Positions 21,743-33,456 of a stretch of 64,000 nucleotides of DNA are shown one piece after another (position 1 is the first letter of the stretch; each line of letters opens with the position of its first letter). Made by a program: the position numbers and the translations under genes. Under the pieces are notes generated by a model. It worked only from the letters and a program-made list of their open reading frames with translations, had not been told where the DNA came from and did not search any database. The DNA lies in the NCBI GenBank assembly GCA_009823395.1, contig CM020508.1:2624015-2688014 (forward strand). The letters are read 5' to 3'. This stretch comes from Thamnaconus septentrionalis. Taxonomy: Eukaryota; Chordata; Actinopteri; Tetraodontiformes; Monacanthidae.

Positions 21743-24301
21743 ATGTTCACCCTCACAGAAGTAGCATCGCTGAACGACATCCAGCCAACTTACCGCATTC
21801 TGAAACCATGGTGGGACGTCTTCATGGACTACCTTGGCATCGTCATGCTGATGCTGGCCATCTTTTCGGGAACAATGCAGCTAACCAAAGACCAGGTTGT
21901 TTGTCTTCCCATTCTGGAGCCAACTTCAGAAGGGGTGGACACCTTCTTAGGACCCAAACTGCCAGAGACAGCCGACAGCTTATGGGACAAAGAGAGCACC
22001 ATTGGAGAACAAGCTGCTCCTCTGATGGCCAAAAGGCCTGCAGAGAGCGGCGCGCCCAAGATACACGTCACGCAGTCGCCCACAAGCCTTGGGCAGCCTC
22101 AGCCTACAGGTGTCCGGACCAAGCTGGATTTTCAGCAGTATGTTTTTGTCAATCAGATGTGCTACCACGTCGCTCTACCATGGTACTCCAAGTATTTCCC
22201 ATACCTCGCCCTGATCCACACCATTGTTCTGATGGTCAGTAGCAACTTCTGGTTCAAGTATCCAAAGACGAGCTCCAAAATCGAACATTTTGTCTCCATC
22301 CTGGGAAAGTGTTTCGAGTCCCCGTGGACCACCAAGGCGCTTTCTGAAACGGCATGCGAGGACTCGGAGGAGAACAAGCAGCGCCTGGCCGGTGCCTCCT
22401 CCCTCCTGAAGCATTTGTCCACCAGCAGCGAGGAGGGGAGTCCCAACCAGTCGGCCCCAATGCTCAGCAAATCCGGGGTCACGTTTTCGGTGGAGAGGCT
22501 CGTGAGTGAAATTCCCTCCATGACCATACTGGACAAGAAAGATGGCGAGCAGGCGAAAGCCCTCTTCGAAAAAGTCCGTAAATTCCGCGCTCACGTGGAG
22601 GACAGTGACTTGATTTACAGGCTATACGCCATCCAGACAGTCATCAAGACAGTCAAATTCATTCTGATTCTGTGCTATACAATGACTTTTGTTGCCTCTA
22701 TAGATTTTGATCATGTGTGTGAGCCTGAAATAAAGCATTTGACTGGCTATGCCAAGTTCCAGTGTACGCACAACATGGCTTTCATGTTGAAGAAACTCCT
22801 CATTAGTTACATTGCTCTCATTTGTGTCTATGGCGTCATCTGCATATACACGCTCTTCTGGCTTTTTCGGAGGCCGCTGAAGGAGTATTCCTTTGAGAAA
22901 GTCAGAGAGGAGAGCAGCTTCAGTGATATTCCGGACGTTAAGAATGACTTTGCTTTCCTGCTGCACATGGTTGACCAATACGACCAGCTCTACTCAAAGC
23001 GCTTTGGGGTTTTTCTCTCTGAGGTCAGTGAGAACAAACTCAGGGAGATTAGCCTGAACCAAGAGTGGACCTTTGAAAAGTTGCGCCAGCACGTCACTCG
23101 CAATCCCCAAGACAAGTTGGAACTCCACCTCTTCATGCTCTCTGGGGTTCCCGATGCCGTGTTTGATCTCACCGATTTGGAAATCCTCAAACTGGAGCTA
23201 ATCCCTGAGGCCAGAATCACGGCCAAGATCTCACAGATGCTAAACCTGCAGGAGCTGCACTTCTACCACTGTCCTGCCAAAGTGGAACAGACTGCTTTCA
23301 TTTTCCTCCGTGATCACCTCCGGTGCCTTCATGTCAAGTTCACAGACGTGGCTGAGATTCCCAGCTGGGTTTACATGTTGAAAAATTTAAGGGAGCTCTA
23401 CTTGGTTGGTAACTTGAACTCTGAGAACAACAAGATGATTGGACTGGAGTCCCTGCGAGACCTCAGGCACTTGAAAGTCCTGCACCTCAAAAGCAATCTG
23501 ACAAAGATCCCGACCAACATAACGGATCTGTCGCCGCACCTGATCAAGCTGGTCATTCACAATGATGGTACGAAACTGTTGGTGCTGAACAGCCTGAAGA
23601 AGATAATGAATCTGGCTGAACTGGAGCTCCTCAACTGTGAGCTGGAGAGGATCCCTCACGCAATCTTCAGCCTGACCAACCTCCAGGAGCTGGATCTGAA
23701 GTCCAACAACATCCGCACCATTGAGGAGATCATCAGCTTCCAGCACCTGAAGAGGCTGACGTGCCTCAAGCTCTGGCACAACAAGATCATCACCATTCCA
23801 ATGTCTATCAGTCACATCAAAAACCTGGAGTCGCTCTATCTCTCACACAACAAGCTGGAGTCCCTCCCCTCATCGCTCTTCTCCCTCCTCAAGCTGAGAC
23901 ACCTGGAAGTCAGCCACAACTCCATTGTGGTCATACCGCCCGAGGTGGGTTTCCTGCAGAACCTCCAGCATTTCGCCATCAGCGGCAACAGGGTGGAGGT
24001 GGTTCCAAAGCAGCTTTTCAAGTGCGCCAAGCTTAGGGTCTTGTGTCTCAGCCACAACTGCATCTCCACCATCCCGGAGAAGATTGGCCAGCTGTCGCAG
24101 CTGACGCACCTAGAGGTGAAGGGCAACTGCTTGGACCGCCTGCCACCTCAGCTGGGCCAGTGCTGTCTGCTGCGTCGGAGCTGCCTGATCGTGGAGGACC
24201 ACCTCTTTGACTCGCTGCCCCCGGAGGTCAAAGATGGTATCAATCAGGAATCTAGCGTCTCTTTTCCTAACGGCTGCAAATGTCTCAGTGATGGGCGGTA
24301 G
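21743..24301 (+). CDS. lrrc8d: Volume-regulated anion channel subunit LRRC8D, single coding exon
   Basis: VRAC accessory subunit. In the family LRRC8D widens selectivity toward uncharged osmolytes such as taurine and certain drugs, together with LRRC8A. The protein has 852 residues (human 858). The start MFTLTEVASLNDIQPTYRIL is LRRC8D-specific. The acceptor TTGCAG|GA immediately precedes the ATG, and the whole coding region is one exon, as in mammals. Four membrane segments: about 24-46, 152-171, 299-318, 350-375. The long, variable first extracellular loop spans about 50-125. The pore-constriction site in KLDFQQY is Phe130, matching the LRRC8D aromatic position. Leucine-rich repeats run from about 440 to the end. 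The C-terminus continues eight residues (CKCLSDGR) past the point where human LRRC8D stops. The last 301 bases are repeated, with frameshifts, at 27365. Confidence 0.96.
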   Translation: MFTLTEVASLNDIQPTYRILKPWWDVFMDYLGIVMLMLAIFSGTMQLTKDQVVCLPILEPTSEGVDTFLGPKLPETADSLWDKESTIGEQAAPLMAKRPAESGAPKIHVTQSPTSLGQPQPTGVRTKLDFQQYVFVNQMCYHVALPWYSKYFPYLALIHTIVLMVSSNFWFKYPKTSSKIEHFVSILGKCFESPWTTKALSETACEDSEENKQRLAGASSLLKHLSTSSEEGSPNQSAPMLSKSGVTFSVERLVSEIPSMTILDKKDGEQAKALFEKVRKFRAHVEDSDLIYRLYAIQTVIKTVKFILILCYTMTFVASIDFDHVCEPEIKHLTGYAKFQCTHNMAFMLKKLLISYIALICVYGVICIYTLFWLFRRPLKEYSFEKVREESSFSDIPDVKNDFAFLLHMVDQYDQLYSKRFGVFLSEVSENKLREISLNQEWTFEKLRQHVTRNPQDKLELHLFMLSGVPDAVFDLTDLEILKLELIPEARITAKISQMLNLQELHFYHCPAKVEQTAFIFLRDHLRCLHVKFTDVAEIPSWVYMLKNLRELYLVGNLNSENNKMIGLESLRDLRHLKVLHLKSNLTKIPTNITDLSPHLIKLVIHNDGTKLLVLNSLKKIMNLAELELLNCELERIPHAIFSLTNLQELDLKSNNIRTIEEIISFQHLKRLTCLKLWHNKIITIPMSISHIKNLESLYLSHNKLESLPSSLFSLLKLRHLEVSHNSIVVIPPEVGFLQNLQHFAISGNRVEVVPKQLFKCAKLRVLCLSHNCISTIPEKIGQLSQLTHLEVKGNCLDRLPPQLGQCCLLRRSCLIVEDHLFDSLPPEVKDGINQESSVSFPNGCKCLSDGR

Positions 24302-25078
24302 TTGCCTCTATTTGCTGCAAGGACCATGTTTTTTGTTTTTTACTTAGAAACAGATGTTCAGGGTACAGTATGTTGTTATGCTTCATTAAGTGCTAGCGAC
24401 CTATAAATGCACAGCCCATACAAGGTTGGATCCTCTGGGGAAGCGTGAAACGGTTTCTAGAACTGTTCACTGTTTATCAAATGTTTTTATATGCGTCTAA
24501 TTTATTGTTACTTTATGGGGCTTTTTTTTCAATTGCATAGTAGCAGTTTGGTCACCTTTTCTTTTCTAAACTTTTTGTATGCAACGCACCTCAGTGGAAA
24601 TATGATTTCCCAAAATTCCAATGACAAGAATTGGACTGCAAACACAATTTGAAGCGTAAAACCTCACAAATGGACCTGGACTGTCTTGCTGCTGCCGCTG
24701 ATCTAAGATAACTCTGACTCTTCAACATTAAACCAGTCATTGATCTCCTGTGCCAGCTGCTTCTTGTTGCCATTACAATCTATTTTCATTCCACTTGGAC
24801 CTGTGTACCCTCCCCTCCCCCACAAATGATTCATTTTGTATTTTGATACAATGGATTTGTTTCATTCTGTAAGTTTTTTCTTCATGATCTTTTTTTTTTT
24901 TTTTTTTTAGTGTTTTGTTTTTATTTCTGCGAGCATATATTTAACGTGTAATTTGTGTGTAATTTGTTGTACGTATTTATTATCTCTTTGTGTATTACCT
25001 ATTTACTCTGCTCAGCACCTTGTCAATCTTGTTCTGAAATCTGGCAGAAAAAAATAAAGGCAATTACACGAAAGCCGG
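24302..25078 (+). terminator. lrrc8d: lrrc8d 3' UTR with poly(A) signal
   Basis: A canonical AATAAA at 25053-25058, about 750 bases after the stop, is followed by a T/G-rich stretch (GTTATGATTGTGATG), so cleavage is expected near 25075. A poly-T run is at about 24891-24909. The same sequence recurs in the duplicate, with AATAAA at 28420-28425. Confidence 0.6.
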
Positions 25079-27342
25079 CACCGTTATGATTGTGATGATC
25101 GAAGTTCTTATTTGCTCATCACACTTTGTGTTTGTTCTAACTATCATTATTCGTGGCCGTGCACTTGTTCTCACAATGGACCGTGGAACTGCTGACTGGG
25201 GCATTTCTTGCAGCTTTTCATCACTCTCAATTCTGGACCGCTGTCTCCTCCTAGTGGATGCAAAGTACAACTACACAAAGACAATTGAAAAGCTGATTCC
25301 CTGCGTTGTTCTTTGAACGTCCGGGATTTGAAAAGCCGATTATTAATATTAGTAAGTCATTTTTAATGTCTTGCCTGAAAATCTAATGCCCTTGAACTGA
25401 TTACTAGGTGAAAAGGAGAAAAAACGAGTCTTATTTAAAAACAAATTAAAATGTATGTTTTTGTTTAAAGACAGGGAACCTTTCACATGGTTTCAGTTCA
25501 TAGCCAAGACAAGAACAAGAACAAGAAGCAGCCCCCCCACCATCTCTTGCTCTTTTATTTTCTGTTTTTGTTTGTGGGTATTAACAGTGTATGTTTTGCT
25601 TCTACTTGCTGTTAGCTTTGTGCTTTGGTCCGTTGGTATTCAGGCTTACACAGAGAATCACATGAGGCTCTCACATTGTCTCATTCTGCCCCTCGGCCCT
25701 CTGGGAAATTGGGCACTGAGGCACTCAGCACTTCGGCTGAGAGGATGCGGGAGACACATGACTTTAAGGCAGCCTGACACTCGGGTTGTTAGAAACCGCC
25801 ATCAGGTGGATAAAAAAACACAAAAAAACAGTGCCTGTAGCTCCTGCCTTCATTACTTCCTTGGGATCAGCGCTCGTCACAAACACTCAGTGCACGTGTT
25901 CCCCTCACAGGGTGACACTGCCACACCTGCGCTTGTAGGAAATGGTCATCAGATTAACAGCTGGCTAATCCGACCGTTCTGCAACCTGAGGAAAATGCTA
26001 ACGCCGAGCCAGACGGGCTCCAAAAATTTGTGAATCCTGTTTCACGATGGTCAAAGTTTCTGCTTGTCAACCGGGAGACATTTCATCGCTGTAACGACCG
26101 GCTGTCTGCTTTCTGGTTCAACCTAAAGCGGCTGAAAACATACTCAACCAAACACAAAGAAAGGCTACACTAATGGTGAAATGGTTGGAAATGTTTCAGG
26201 TCTGATAAACTTGCTTTCGTCCCTCGGCCAAAAAATATCCAAATACTGAAGCATTTTCTGTCTGTTATAGGATTCCATAAACATACAATTACTTATAGTT
26301 GTGACTTAGACAGGGGCGTCTACAGGCTGCCCTTAAGGACCAAAGAGGAAGGCGAAGATGAAATACAGGAAGTGATTTTGGGGGATTAGCATTGATTCTT
26401 CAAACTGTGGAAAAGATATTTAAATTAATTTAAATTTTAGTTGAATGCAAGTCCTCACCTGTCAAATGACCAGGTAGTGTCATGCTCTTCGCTAACTCTC
26501 AACTATTTTGCTTGGAGCCAACAGGCGCCACCATGTCAACCCTCTCTCAATATCCCTCTTTTCCTAAAGGTTTTTTTCTACGGGATCCTTCCAACACGGA
26601 TGCTCGACAAACAAAACCCTACCCTTGGGGAAAATATTCTGAAGAAGCTAAACTCATGTGCTGAATCCCCGCCACTCCTCTGATGATGCCTCCGAGGAAT
26701 GGCGGCAGATTTTTCAGCGACAGCACTTTCGCGCCCTTGCTAACGCTGCTAACGCTTGCTGATGACTCGCACGATAAAGTTGGGATGACTCCTGCTGCAG
26801 GGCACCGTTCTTTCTGTGCAGCCTTACTAAAACCTCCCTTGCCCTCCCTTGAATGAAGACATACATACAGTATTGTGCAAAAAAAAAAAGGGGGGACCAA
26901 ACGCTCCTCCCATGAGCACCCACTGGGGGGTGGCGGAGACGTTGGTGGGGGGCCCAAGCTTTGATAACCAAGGCCACATATTGGCTGTGATTGGCCATAA
27001 TTGGGACAAGTTGTCGCAAAAAAAAAAAAAAGAAAAAAAAAAAGTGGACTTTGACGGCTGATGCTCGGAGACACTGCACACCCTCTGCTCCTCCCCTGCC
27101 CCCACCCCAAACTCACCCACACCCTCCCTCCCTCCCCCCGTCTTGTGCCCAGGGGTGAGGAAGCCTTGTCACTTATTAAGCAGGCTGTTGCCATGAAGTG
27201 ACAGATGTCCTGATGTGATCCCGTCTGCATCTTTGGCCTCCATCTGTCTTGTTAGCGCTTAGCGGTTAGATGGTGTCAGCAACGGAGGGGCCATTGTTGT
27301 TGTTTTTGTTGTTTTTGTTGTTGTTTTCGTTGGCTCCTCCTT
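25079..27342. other. Non-coding DNA downstream of lrrc8d
   Basis: No supportable coding exon. It contains GTTAGC/GCTAAC-type words (about 26740-26762), poly-A runs (26879-26889 and 27019-27042) and a C-rich stretch (27087-27140). All of it is repeated at about 28445-30722. Confidence 0.5.
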
Positions 27343-27364
27343 TTATATATATATATATATATAT

Positions 27365-27671
27365 GGTTCCAAAAGCAACTTTTCAAGTCGCCAAGCTTAG
27401 GGTCTTGTGTCTCAGCCACAACTGCATCTCCACCATCCCGAGAGAAGAAGATTGGCCAGCTGTGCGCAGCTGGCAGCACCCTAGAGGTGAAGGGCAACTG
27501 CTTGGACCGCCTGCCACCTCAGCTGGGCCAGTGCTGTCTGCTGCGTCGGAGCTGCCTGATCGTGGAGGACCACCTCTTTGACTTCGCTGCCCGGAGGTCA
27601 AAGATGGTATCAATCAGGAATCTAGCGTCTCTTTTCCTAACGGCTGCAAATGTCTCAGTGATGGGCGGTAG
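27365..27671 (+). pseudogene. Truncated, frameshifted lrrc8d 3' fragment
   Basis: Equivalent to the last 301 bases of lrrc8d (24001-24301). Several small insertions (for example in the GAGAAGATTGG and CAGCTGTCGCAGCTG segments) and a lost base near TTTGACTCGCTG break the frame. There is no start, promoter or upstream coding part, so it cannot make LRRC8D. It is the leading edge of the tandem duplicate, or an assembly artefact with sequencing errors. Confidence 0.85.
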
Positions 27672-30600
27672 TTGCCTCTATTTGCTGCAAGGACCATGTT
27701 TTTGTTTTACTTAGAAACAGATGTTCAGGGGTACAGTATGTTGTTATGCTTCATTAAGTGCTAGCGACCTATAAATGCACAGCCCATACAAGGTTGGATC
27801 CTCTGGGAAGCGTGAAAGCGGTTTCTAGAACTGTTCACTGTTTATCAAATGTTTTTATATGCGTCTAATTTATTGTTACTTTATGGGGCTTTTTTCAATT
27901 GCATAGTAGCAGTTTGGTCACCTTTTCTTTTCTAAACTTTTTGTATGCAACGCACCTCAGTGGAAATATGATTTCCCAAAATTCCAATGACAAGAATTGG
28001 ACTGCAAACACAATTTGAAGCGTAAAACCTCACAAATGGACCTGGACTGTCTTGCTGCTGCCGCTGATCTAAGATAACTCTGACTCTTCAACATTAAACC
28101 AGTCATTGATCTCCTGTGCCAGCTGCTTCTTGTTGCCATTACAATCTATTTTCATTCCACTTGGACCTGTGTACCCTCCCTCCCCACAAATGATTCATTT
28201 TGTATTTTGATACAATGGATTTGTTTCATTCTGTAAGTTTTTCTTCATGATCTTTTTTTTTTTTTTTTTTTTTTTAGTGTTTTGTTTTTATTTCTGCGAG
28301 CATATATTTAACGTGTAATTTGTGTGTAATTTGTTGTACGTATTTATTATCTCTTTGTGTATTACCTATTTACTCTGCTCAGCACCTTGTCAATCTTGTT
28401 CTGAAATCTGGCAGAAAAAAATAAAGGCAATTACACGAAAGCCGGCACCGTTATGATTGTGATGATCGAAGTTCTTATTTGCTCATCACACTTTGTGTTT
28501 GTTCTAACTATCATTATTCGTGGCCGTGCACTTGTTCTCACAATGGACCGTGGAACTGCTGACTGGGGCATTTCTTGCAGCTTTTCATCACTCCCAATTC
28601 TGGACCGCTGTCTCCTCCTAGTGGATGCAAAGTACAACTACACAAAGACAATTGAAAAGCTGATTCCCTGCGTTGTTCTTTGAACGTCCGGGATTTGAAA
28701 AGCCGATTATTAATATTAGTAAGTCATTTTTAATGTCTTGCCTGAAAATCTAATGCCCTTGAACTGATTACTAGGTGAAAAGGAGAAAAAAACGAGTCTT
28801 ATTTAAAAAACAAATTAAAAATGTATGTTTTTGTTTAAAGACAGGGAACCTTTCACATGGTTTCAGTTCATAGCCAAGACAAGAACAAGAACAAGAAGCA
28901 GCCCCCCCACCATCTCTTGCTCTTTTATTTTCTGTTTTTGTTTGTGGGTATTAACAGTGTATGTTTTGCTTCTACTTGCTGTTAGCTTTGTGCTTTGGTC
29001 CGTTGGTATTCAGGCTTACACAGAGAATCACATGAGGCTCTCACATTGTCTCATTCTGCCCCTCGGCCCTCTGGGAAATTGGGCACTGAGGCACTCAGCA
29101 CTTCGGCTGAGAGGATGCGGGAGACACATGACTTTAAGGCAGCCTGACACTCGGGTTGTTAGAAATCCGCCATCAGGTGGATAAAAAAAAACACAAAAAA
29201 AACAGTGCCTGTAGCTCCTGCCTTCATTACTTCCTTGGGATCAGCGCTCGTCACAAACACTCAGTGCACGTGTTCCCCTCACAGGGTGACACTGCCACAC
29301 TGCGCTTGTAGGAAATGGTCATCAGATTAACAGCTGGCTAATCCGACCGTTCTGCAACCTGAGGAAAATGCTAACGCGAGCCAGACGGGCTCCAAAAATT
29401 TGTGAATCCTGTTTCACGATGGTCAAAGTTTCTGCTTGTCAACCGGGAGACATTTCATCACTGTAACGACCGGCTGTCTGCTTTCTGGTTCAACCCAAAG
29501 CGGCTGAAAAACATACTCAACCAAACACAAAGAAAGGCTACACTAATGGTGAAATGGTTGGAAATGTTTCAGGTCTGATAAACTTGCTCGCGTCCCTCGG
29601 GCCAAAAAATATCCAAATACGAAGCATTTTCTGTCTGTTATAGGATTCCATAAACATACAATTACTTATAGTTGTGACTTAAACAGGGAGCGTCTACAGG
29701 CTGCCCTTAAGGACCAAAGAGGAAGGCGAAGATGAAATACAGGAAGTGATTTTGGGGGATTAGCATTGATTCTTCAAACTGTGGAAAAGATATTTAAATT
29801 AATTAAAATTTTAGTTGAATGCAAGTCCTCACCTTTCAAATGACCAGGTAGTGTCATGCTCTTCGCTAACTCTCAACTATTTTGCTGGGAGCCAACAGGC
29901 GCCACCATGTCAACCCTCTCTCAATATCCCTCTTTTCCTAAAGGTTTTTTTCTACGGGATCCTTCCAACACGGATGCTCGACAAACAAAACCCTACCCTT
30001 GGGGAAAATATTCTGAAGAAGCTAAACTCATGTGCTGAATCCCCGCCACTCCTCTGATGATGCCTCCGAGGAATGGCGGCAGATTTTTCAGCGACAGCAC
30101 TTTCGCGCCCTTGCTAACGCTGCTAACGCTTGCTGATGACTCGCACGATAAAGTTGGGATGACTCCTGCTGCAGGGCACCGTTCTTTCTGTGCAGCCTTA
30201 CTAAAACCTCCCTTGCCCTCCCTTGAATGAAGACATACATACAGTATTGTGCAAAAAAAAAAAAAAGGGGGACCAAACGCTCCTCCCATGAGCACCCACT
30301 GGGGGGTGGCGGAGACGTTGGTGGGGGGCCCAAGCTTTGATAACCAAGGCCACATATTGGCTGTGATTGGCCATAATTGGGACAAGTTGTCGCAAAAAAA
30401 AAAGAAAGAAAAAAAAAAAGTGGACTTTGACGGCTGATGCTCGGAGACACTGCACACCCTCTGCTCCTCCCCTGCCCCCACCCCAAACTCACCCACACCC
30501 TCCCTCCCTCCCCCCGTCTTGTGCCCAGGGGTGAGGAAGCCTTGTCACTTATTAAGCAGGCTGTTGCCATGAAGTGACAGATGTCCTGATGTGATCCGTC

Positions 30601-30714
30601 TGCATCTTTGGCCTCCATCTGTCTTGTTAGCGCTAGCGGTTGGGGATGGTGTCAGCACGGAGGGGGCCATTGTTGTTGTTTTTGTTGTTTTTGTTGTTGT
30701 TTTCGTTGGCTCCT

Positions 30715-30721
<7 letters not shown>

Positions 30722-30774
<53 letters not shown>
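30722..30774. repeat. (AT)n microsatellite at duplication end
   Basis: About 26 TA units, against about 11 at the equivalent end of copy 1 (27343-27364). Confidence 0.95.
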
Positions 30775-30777
<3 letters not shown>

Positions 30778-31805
30778 AAATGTGTTGGAAGCCTTGTTGG
30801 AGAGCGGCTCCCCTGGCGGCAGAACCTTCTTCCCCACCTTGACGTCTTTCAACATTTCTCTGGCTCCTACACCACTTCTTCTGCAGGCCCTGATGTTTGG
30901 GGTTCAGTGCCACTGAACCATGTCTGAATCTTCATTTTTTTATTTATTTTTTTTTCTTACCCCCATCCTCCTCCTCCTCCTCCTCCTGCTCCTTCTTGTT
31001 GTTGTTGTTTTTTTTCTCTTCCTTTTCTCCCTGCTTGGCAAGAGAAAGATTAGGGGGCTCGGGTCCTGAGGTGCGTATCCCACCCTCTTCTCGGTCCTCA
31101 CACCCCCCTCCCCCCAACACACACACACACACACACCACACTCCCCTCCTTCCTCCTCTTCGGCGGCTCATCCTGGGAGATTCAAATCCTTTTAGCTTCT
31201 TCCTCAGGTAAAATTGCCAAGGACCTTGTGAGCCCTGGGTTCCCCTGGAGGTAAAATCTATAATGGAGTTTTGATTCGAGCGAGGAGCAGCCTTGAAAAT
31301 GGACTTCTTTAACCAGGTAGCTGCCTCGTGGAAGGTCAACGGTGCTCCGGGTGGACACAACATGCCACAGACCGTGTTGGAAAAAGGCAGAACAAAGGAA
31401 CAGTTTTATTCCAGAGAAGAGTGACCCGCAGACACCGTTGTAAATAAAATATCAAAAGTGGTGCATCGCGGTTGCAAAGAGAAAAAAAAGTATATAAATT
31501 TATCTTCAGCATCACTGACGGCATCAGCGTCTTGCAACCTACGTCCATCCACGGCTGCCCTGCTTCAATAACTCGCAGGTTGCCATAGATTTCTTTTTTT
31601 TTTTTTTTTTTAAAGAAATGTCAGCTAAATGATTAAAGGAAACCTCAAACACGGATGGAAACAGCAGAACACCGGCTCAGATTTGGTTCGTGAACTCTAG
31701 TGTTTTTTTTTTTTTGTTTTGTTTTCCAACCAGTGCCACCATGACTGGAAGGTAGAGGGCACCAGAGACTCAGTTTTGAGACGGCCGCTGCAGGATGCTA
31801 GGCGG

Positions 31806-31852
<47 letters not shown>

Positions 31853-32299
31853 CTGCTTTGTGTGTTTTAGTCTGTGGTTGCGTTTTGTAATTTTAAACCC
31901 GAGCCGGCGTAGCCAGAGGGTTGCACGGATCAGCCCGCCAAGGTTTTCTGGATGAAAAGGCAAAAAAGGAAAGGAGGGGCAAAAAGGGGGGAAATTGTGT
32001 CGATGAAGAGAAGCAAACGCAGTGATAGCGTCATTAGCAGCGTAGCGTTAGCGCTGGCGCCTGTGAGTGAGTGAAAAATGGGTTTTCAGACGCTTTGAGA
32101 CACAATCTTGGGTGCGCAGCTGGACCCTTGACGTCTTCGTCAGCGGCAAAAGTGACATCACGTACAAAAACAACAACAGCAACAACAAAAACGTCAGGAT
32201 TAAGACTCAAAATAGCCTCGAGTGGCGCCAGGAAGAACAACAGAAACAAGGCGATCCGGCGCTAAATGCTGCTAAAAGGAGTGACACATTTCCTGGATG
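30775..32299. other. Non-coding, start of gene desert
   Basis: No gene supported. It contains CTC-rich and TTG tracts (about 30968-31012), a short AC repeat (about 31117-31137) and a TG repeat (about 31808-31851). 31200-31360 is non-repetitive. GTTAGC words occur near 32037-32056. Confidence 0.4.
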
Positions 32300-32870
32300 A
32301 GGGGAGAGATAATTCGCACAAATATTCTTCATTACCACTTTATTGATGTACCCTCGGCTGACGTTTAATTATTAATCAGCCACTCAAACTGTTTGCTCTG
32401 CCTCAATTTATGCACCGCCATCCAAACCGGAATCACGTCCCGGCTGTGGCGATAATCTCAGTTAATCAGCATCACTTAATGCACTTAGCTGCGGCGGTTC
32501 AAATTCAAACGGGGAAAAAAAGGGGGCTCGGCGGGAGAGAGGAAAAAACCCCGCAAAAAACAAAACGCAGCGCCGCCTGGCCTAGTTCTCATCAATGGCT
32601 TTTTTTTTCTCCTCCTCCTCTTCTTCCTCTTCTTTTTCTTGGCTAAAAATGACGCAATTGGTCATTAGCTCACGTCAGACGGCTGGCAGACATAATTCTG
32701 GCTGACAGTTGGATCCCCGGCGCTGACAGCCAGGGAAACTTGTTGAGTTTCTCTCTAAATACTTGCCACTGCAATGAGTTAAACATCCCCCGGAGGCAGC
32801 GCCGAGTTCCTTCCTTTTGAACAAACACCCGAGGGACGGCGAGCTGGGACTGCACCGGGGAGCCGGAGGT
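32300..32870. promoter_or_regulatory. Candidate conserved non-coding element
   Basis: Non-repetitive, balanced-composition sequence with clustered homeodomain-type words (TTTAATTATTAATCAG near 32366, AGTTAATCAGCATCACTTAAT near 32459, GACATAATTCTGG near 32688). No coding potential. Called by appearance only. Confidence 0.3.

Positions 32871-32872
<2 letters not shown>

Positions 32873-32935
<63 letters not shown>
32873..32935. repeat. (GA)n microsatellite
   Basis: About 31 GA units without interruption. A GAA run follows at about 32983-33008. Confidence 0.95.
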
Positions 32936-32938
<3 letters not shown>

Positions 32939-33009
32939 GCTGTTTGGCTTTATCAGCGGCTAATTTCTGCTGCCACGGCGGAAGAAGAAGAAGAAGAAGA
33001 AGAAGAAGA

Positions 33010-33406
33010 CGGGATGAAAAGATGAGATGAGAGACGTGTTTTAAGGGGAGGAATCTTTATCTTAGGGAGTGGGGGGTGGCTGGGGTGGAGTGTGTGTGTG
33101 TCTGTGTGTTGGGGTGGGGGGGCTTAATATCCCATGCTGGAGCAGAGCGGAGGGTTTTCCTGTTGTACAGATCTCTTTTGTCAGATCCCACCTTCCCTTG
33201 GAAGACCCAGCGGCGAACATACGCATCACCTAGATTTTGCCTTCCGGCCCACTTTGCCTCTCCAGCGGCGGCTGCACCCCTCTTCTTTTTTGCTTTTTTT
33301 CCCCCCCAAACCCCTTCCTACTCCCCCCCCCACCGGCTTCATTGCGTTTAGCAGAGACGAGCAAACGTTTTGGAAATCAAATCTCAAATTTGTCCCGGAA
33401 AAAGAG

Positions 33407-33456
<50 letters not shown>

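Larger units (their letters stand above)
24001..27364 (+). repeat. Tandem duplication, copy 1 (about 3.36 kb)
   Basis: Runs from GGTTCCAAAGCAGC inside lrrc8d to the short AT repeat at 27343-27364. It includes the last 100 codons of lrrc8d, its 3' UTR and about 2.3 kb of downstream unique DNA. Copy 2 follows at once in the same orientation. I see no long insertion or deletion between copies, only scattered substitutions and small indels, many in homopolymers. Confidence 0.95.
27365..30774 (+). repeat. Tandem duplication, copy 2 (about 3.41 kb)
   Basis: Head-to-tail copy of 24001-27364, beginning directly after the copy 1 AT repeat and ending in a longer AT repeat (30722-30774). Differences include base changes (for example CTCTCAATTC to CTCCCAATTC near 28591) and many one-base indels in poly-A, C and T runs. 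After 30774 the sequence becomes unique. Confidence 0.95.

Noticed and set aside
26619..27230. 203-residue minus-strand frame downstream of lrrc8d
   Set aside because: Contains poly-Phe from poly-A runs and no recognisable domain. The duplicate copy has a different frame structure because of indels.
27270..27581. A second functional lrrc8d-like gene
   Set aside because: Only the last 300 bases are present, with frameshifts and no upstream exon.
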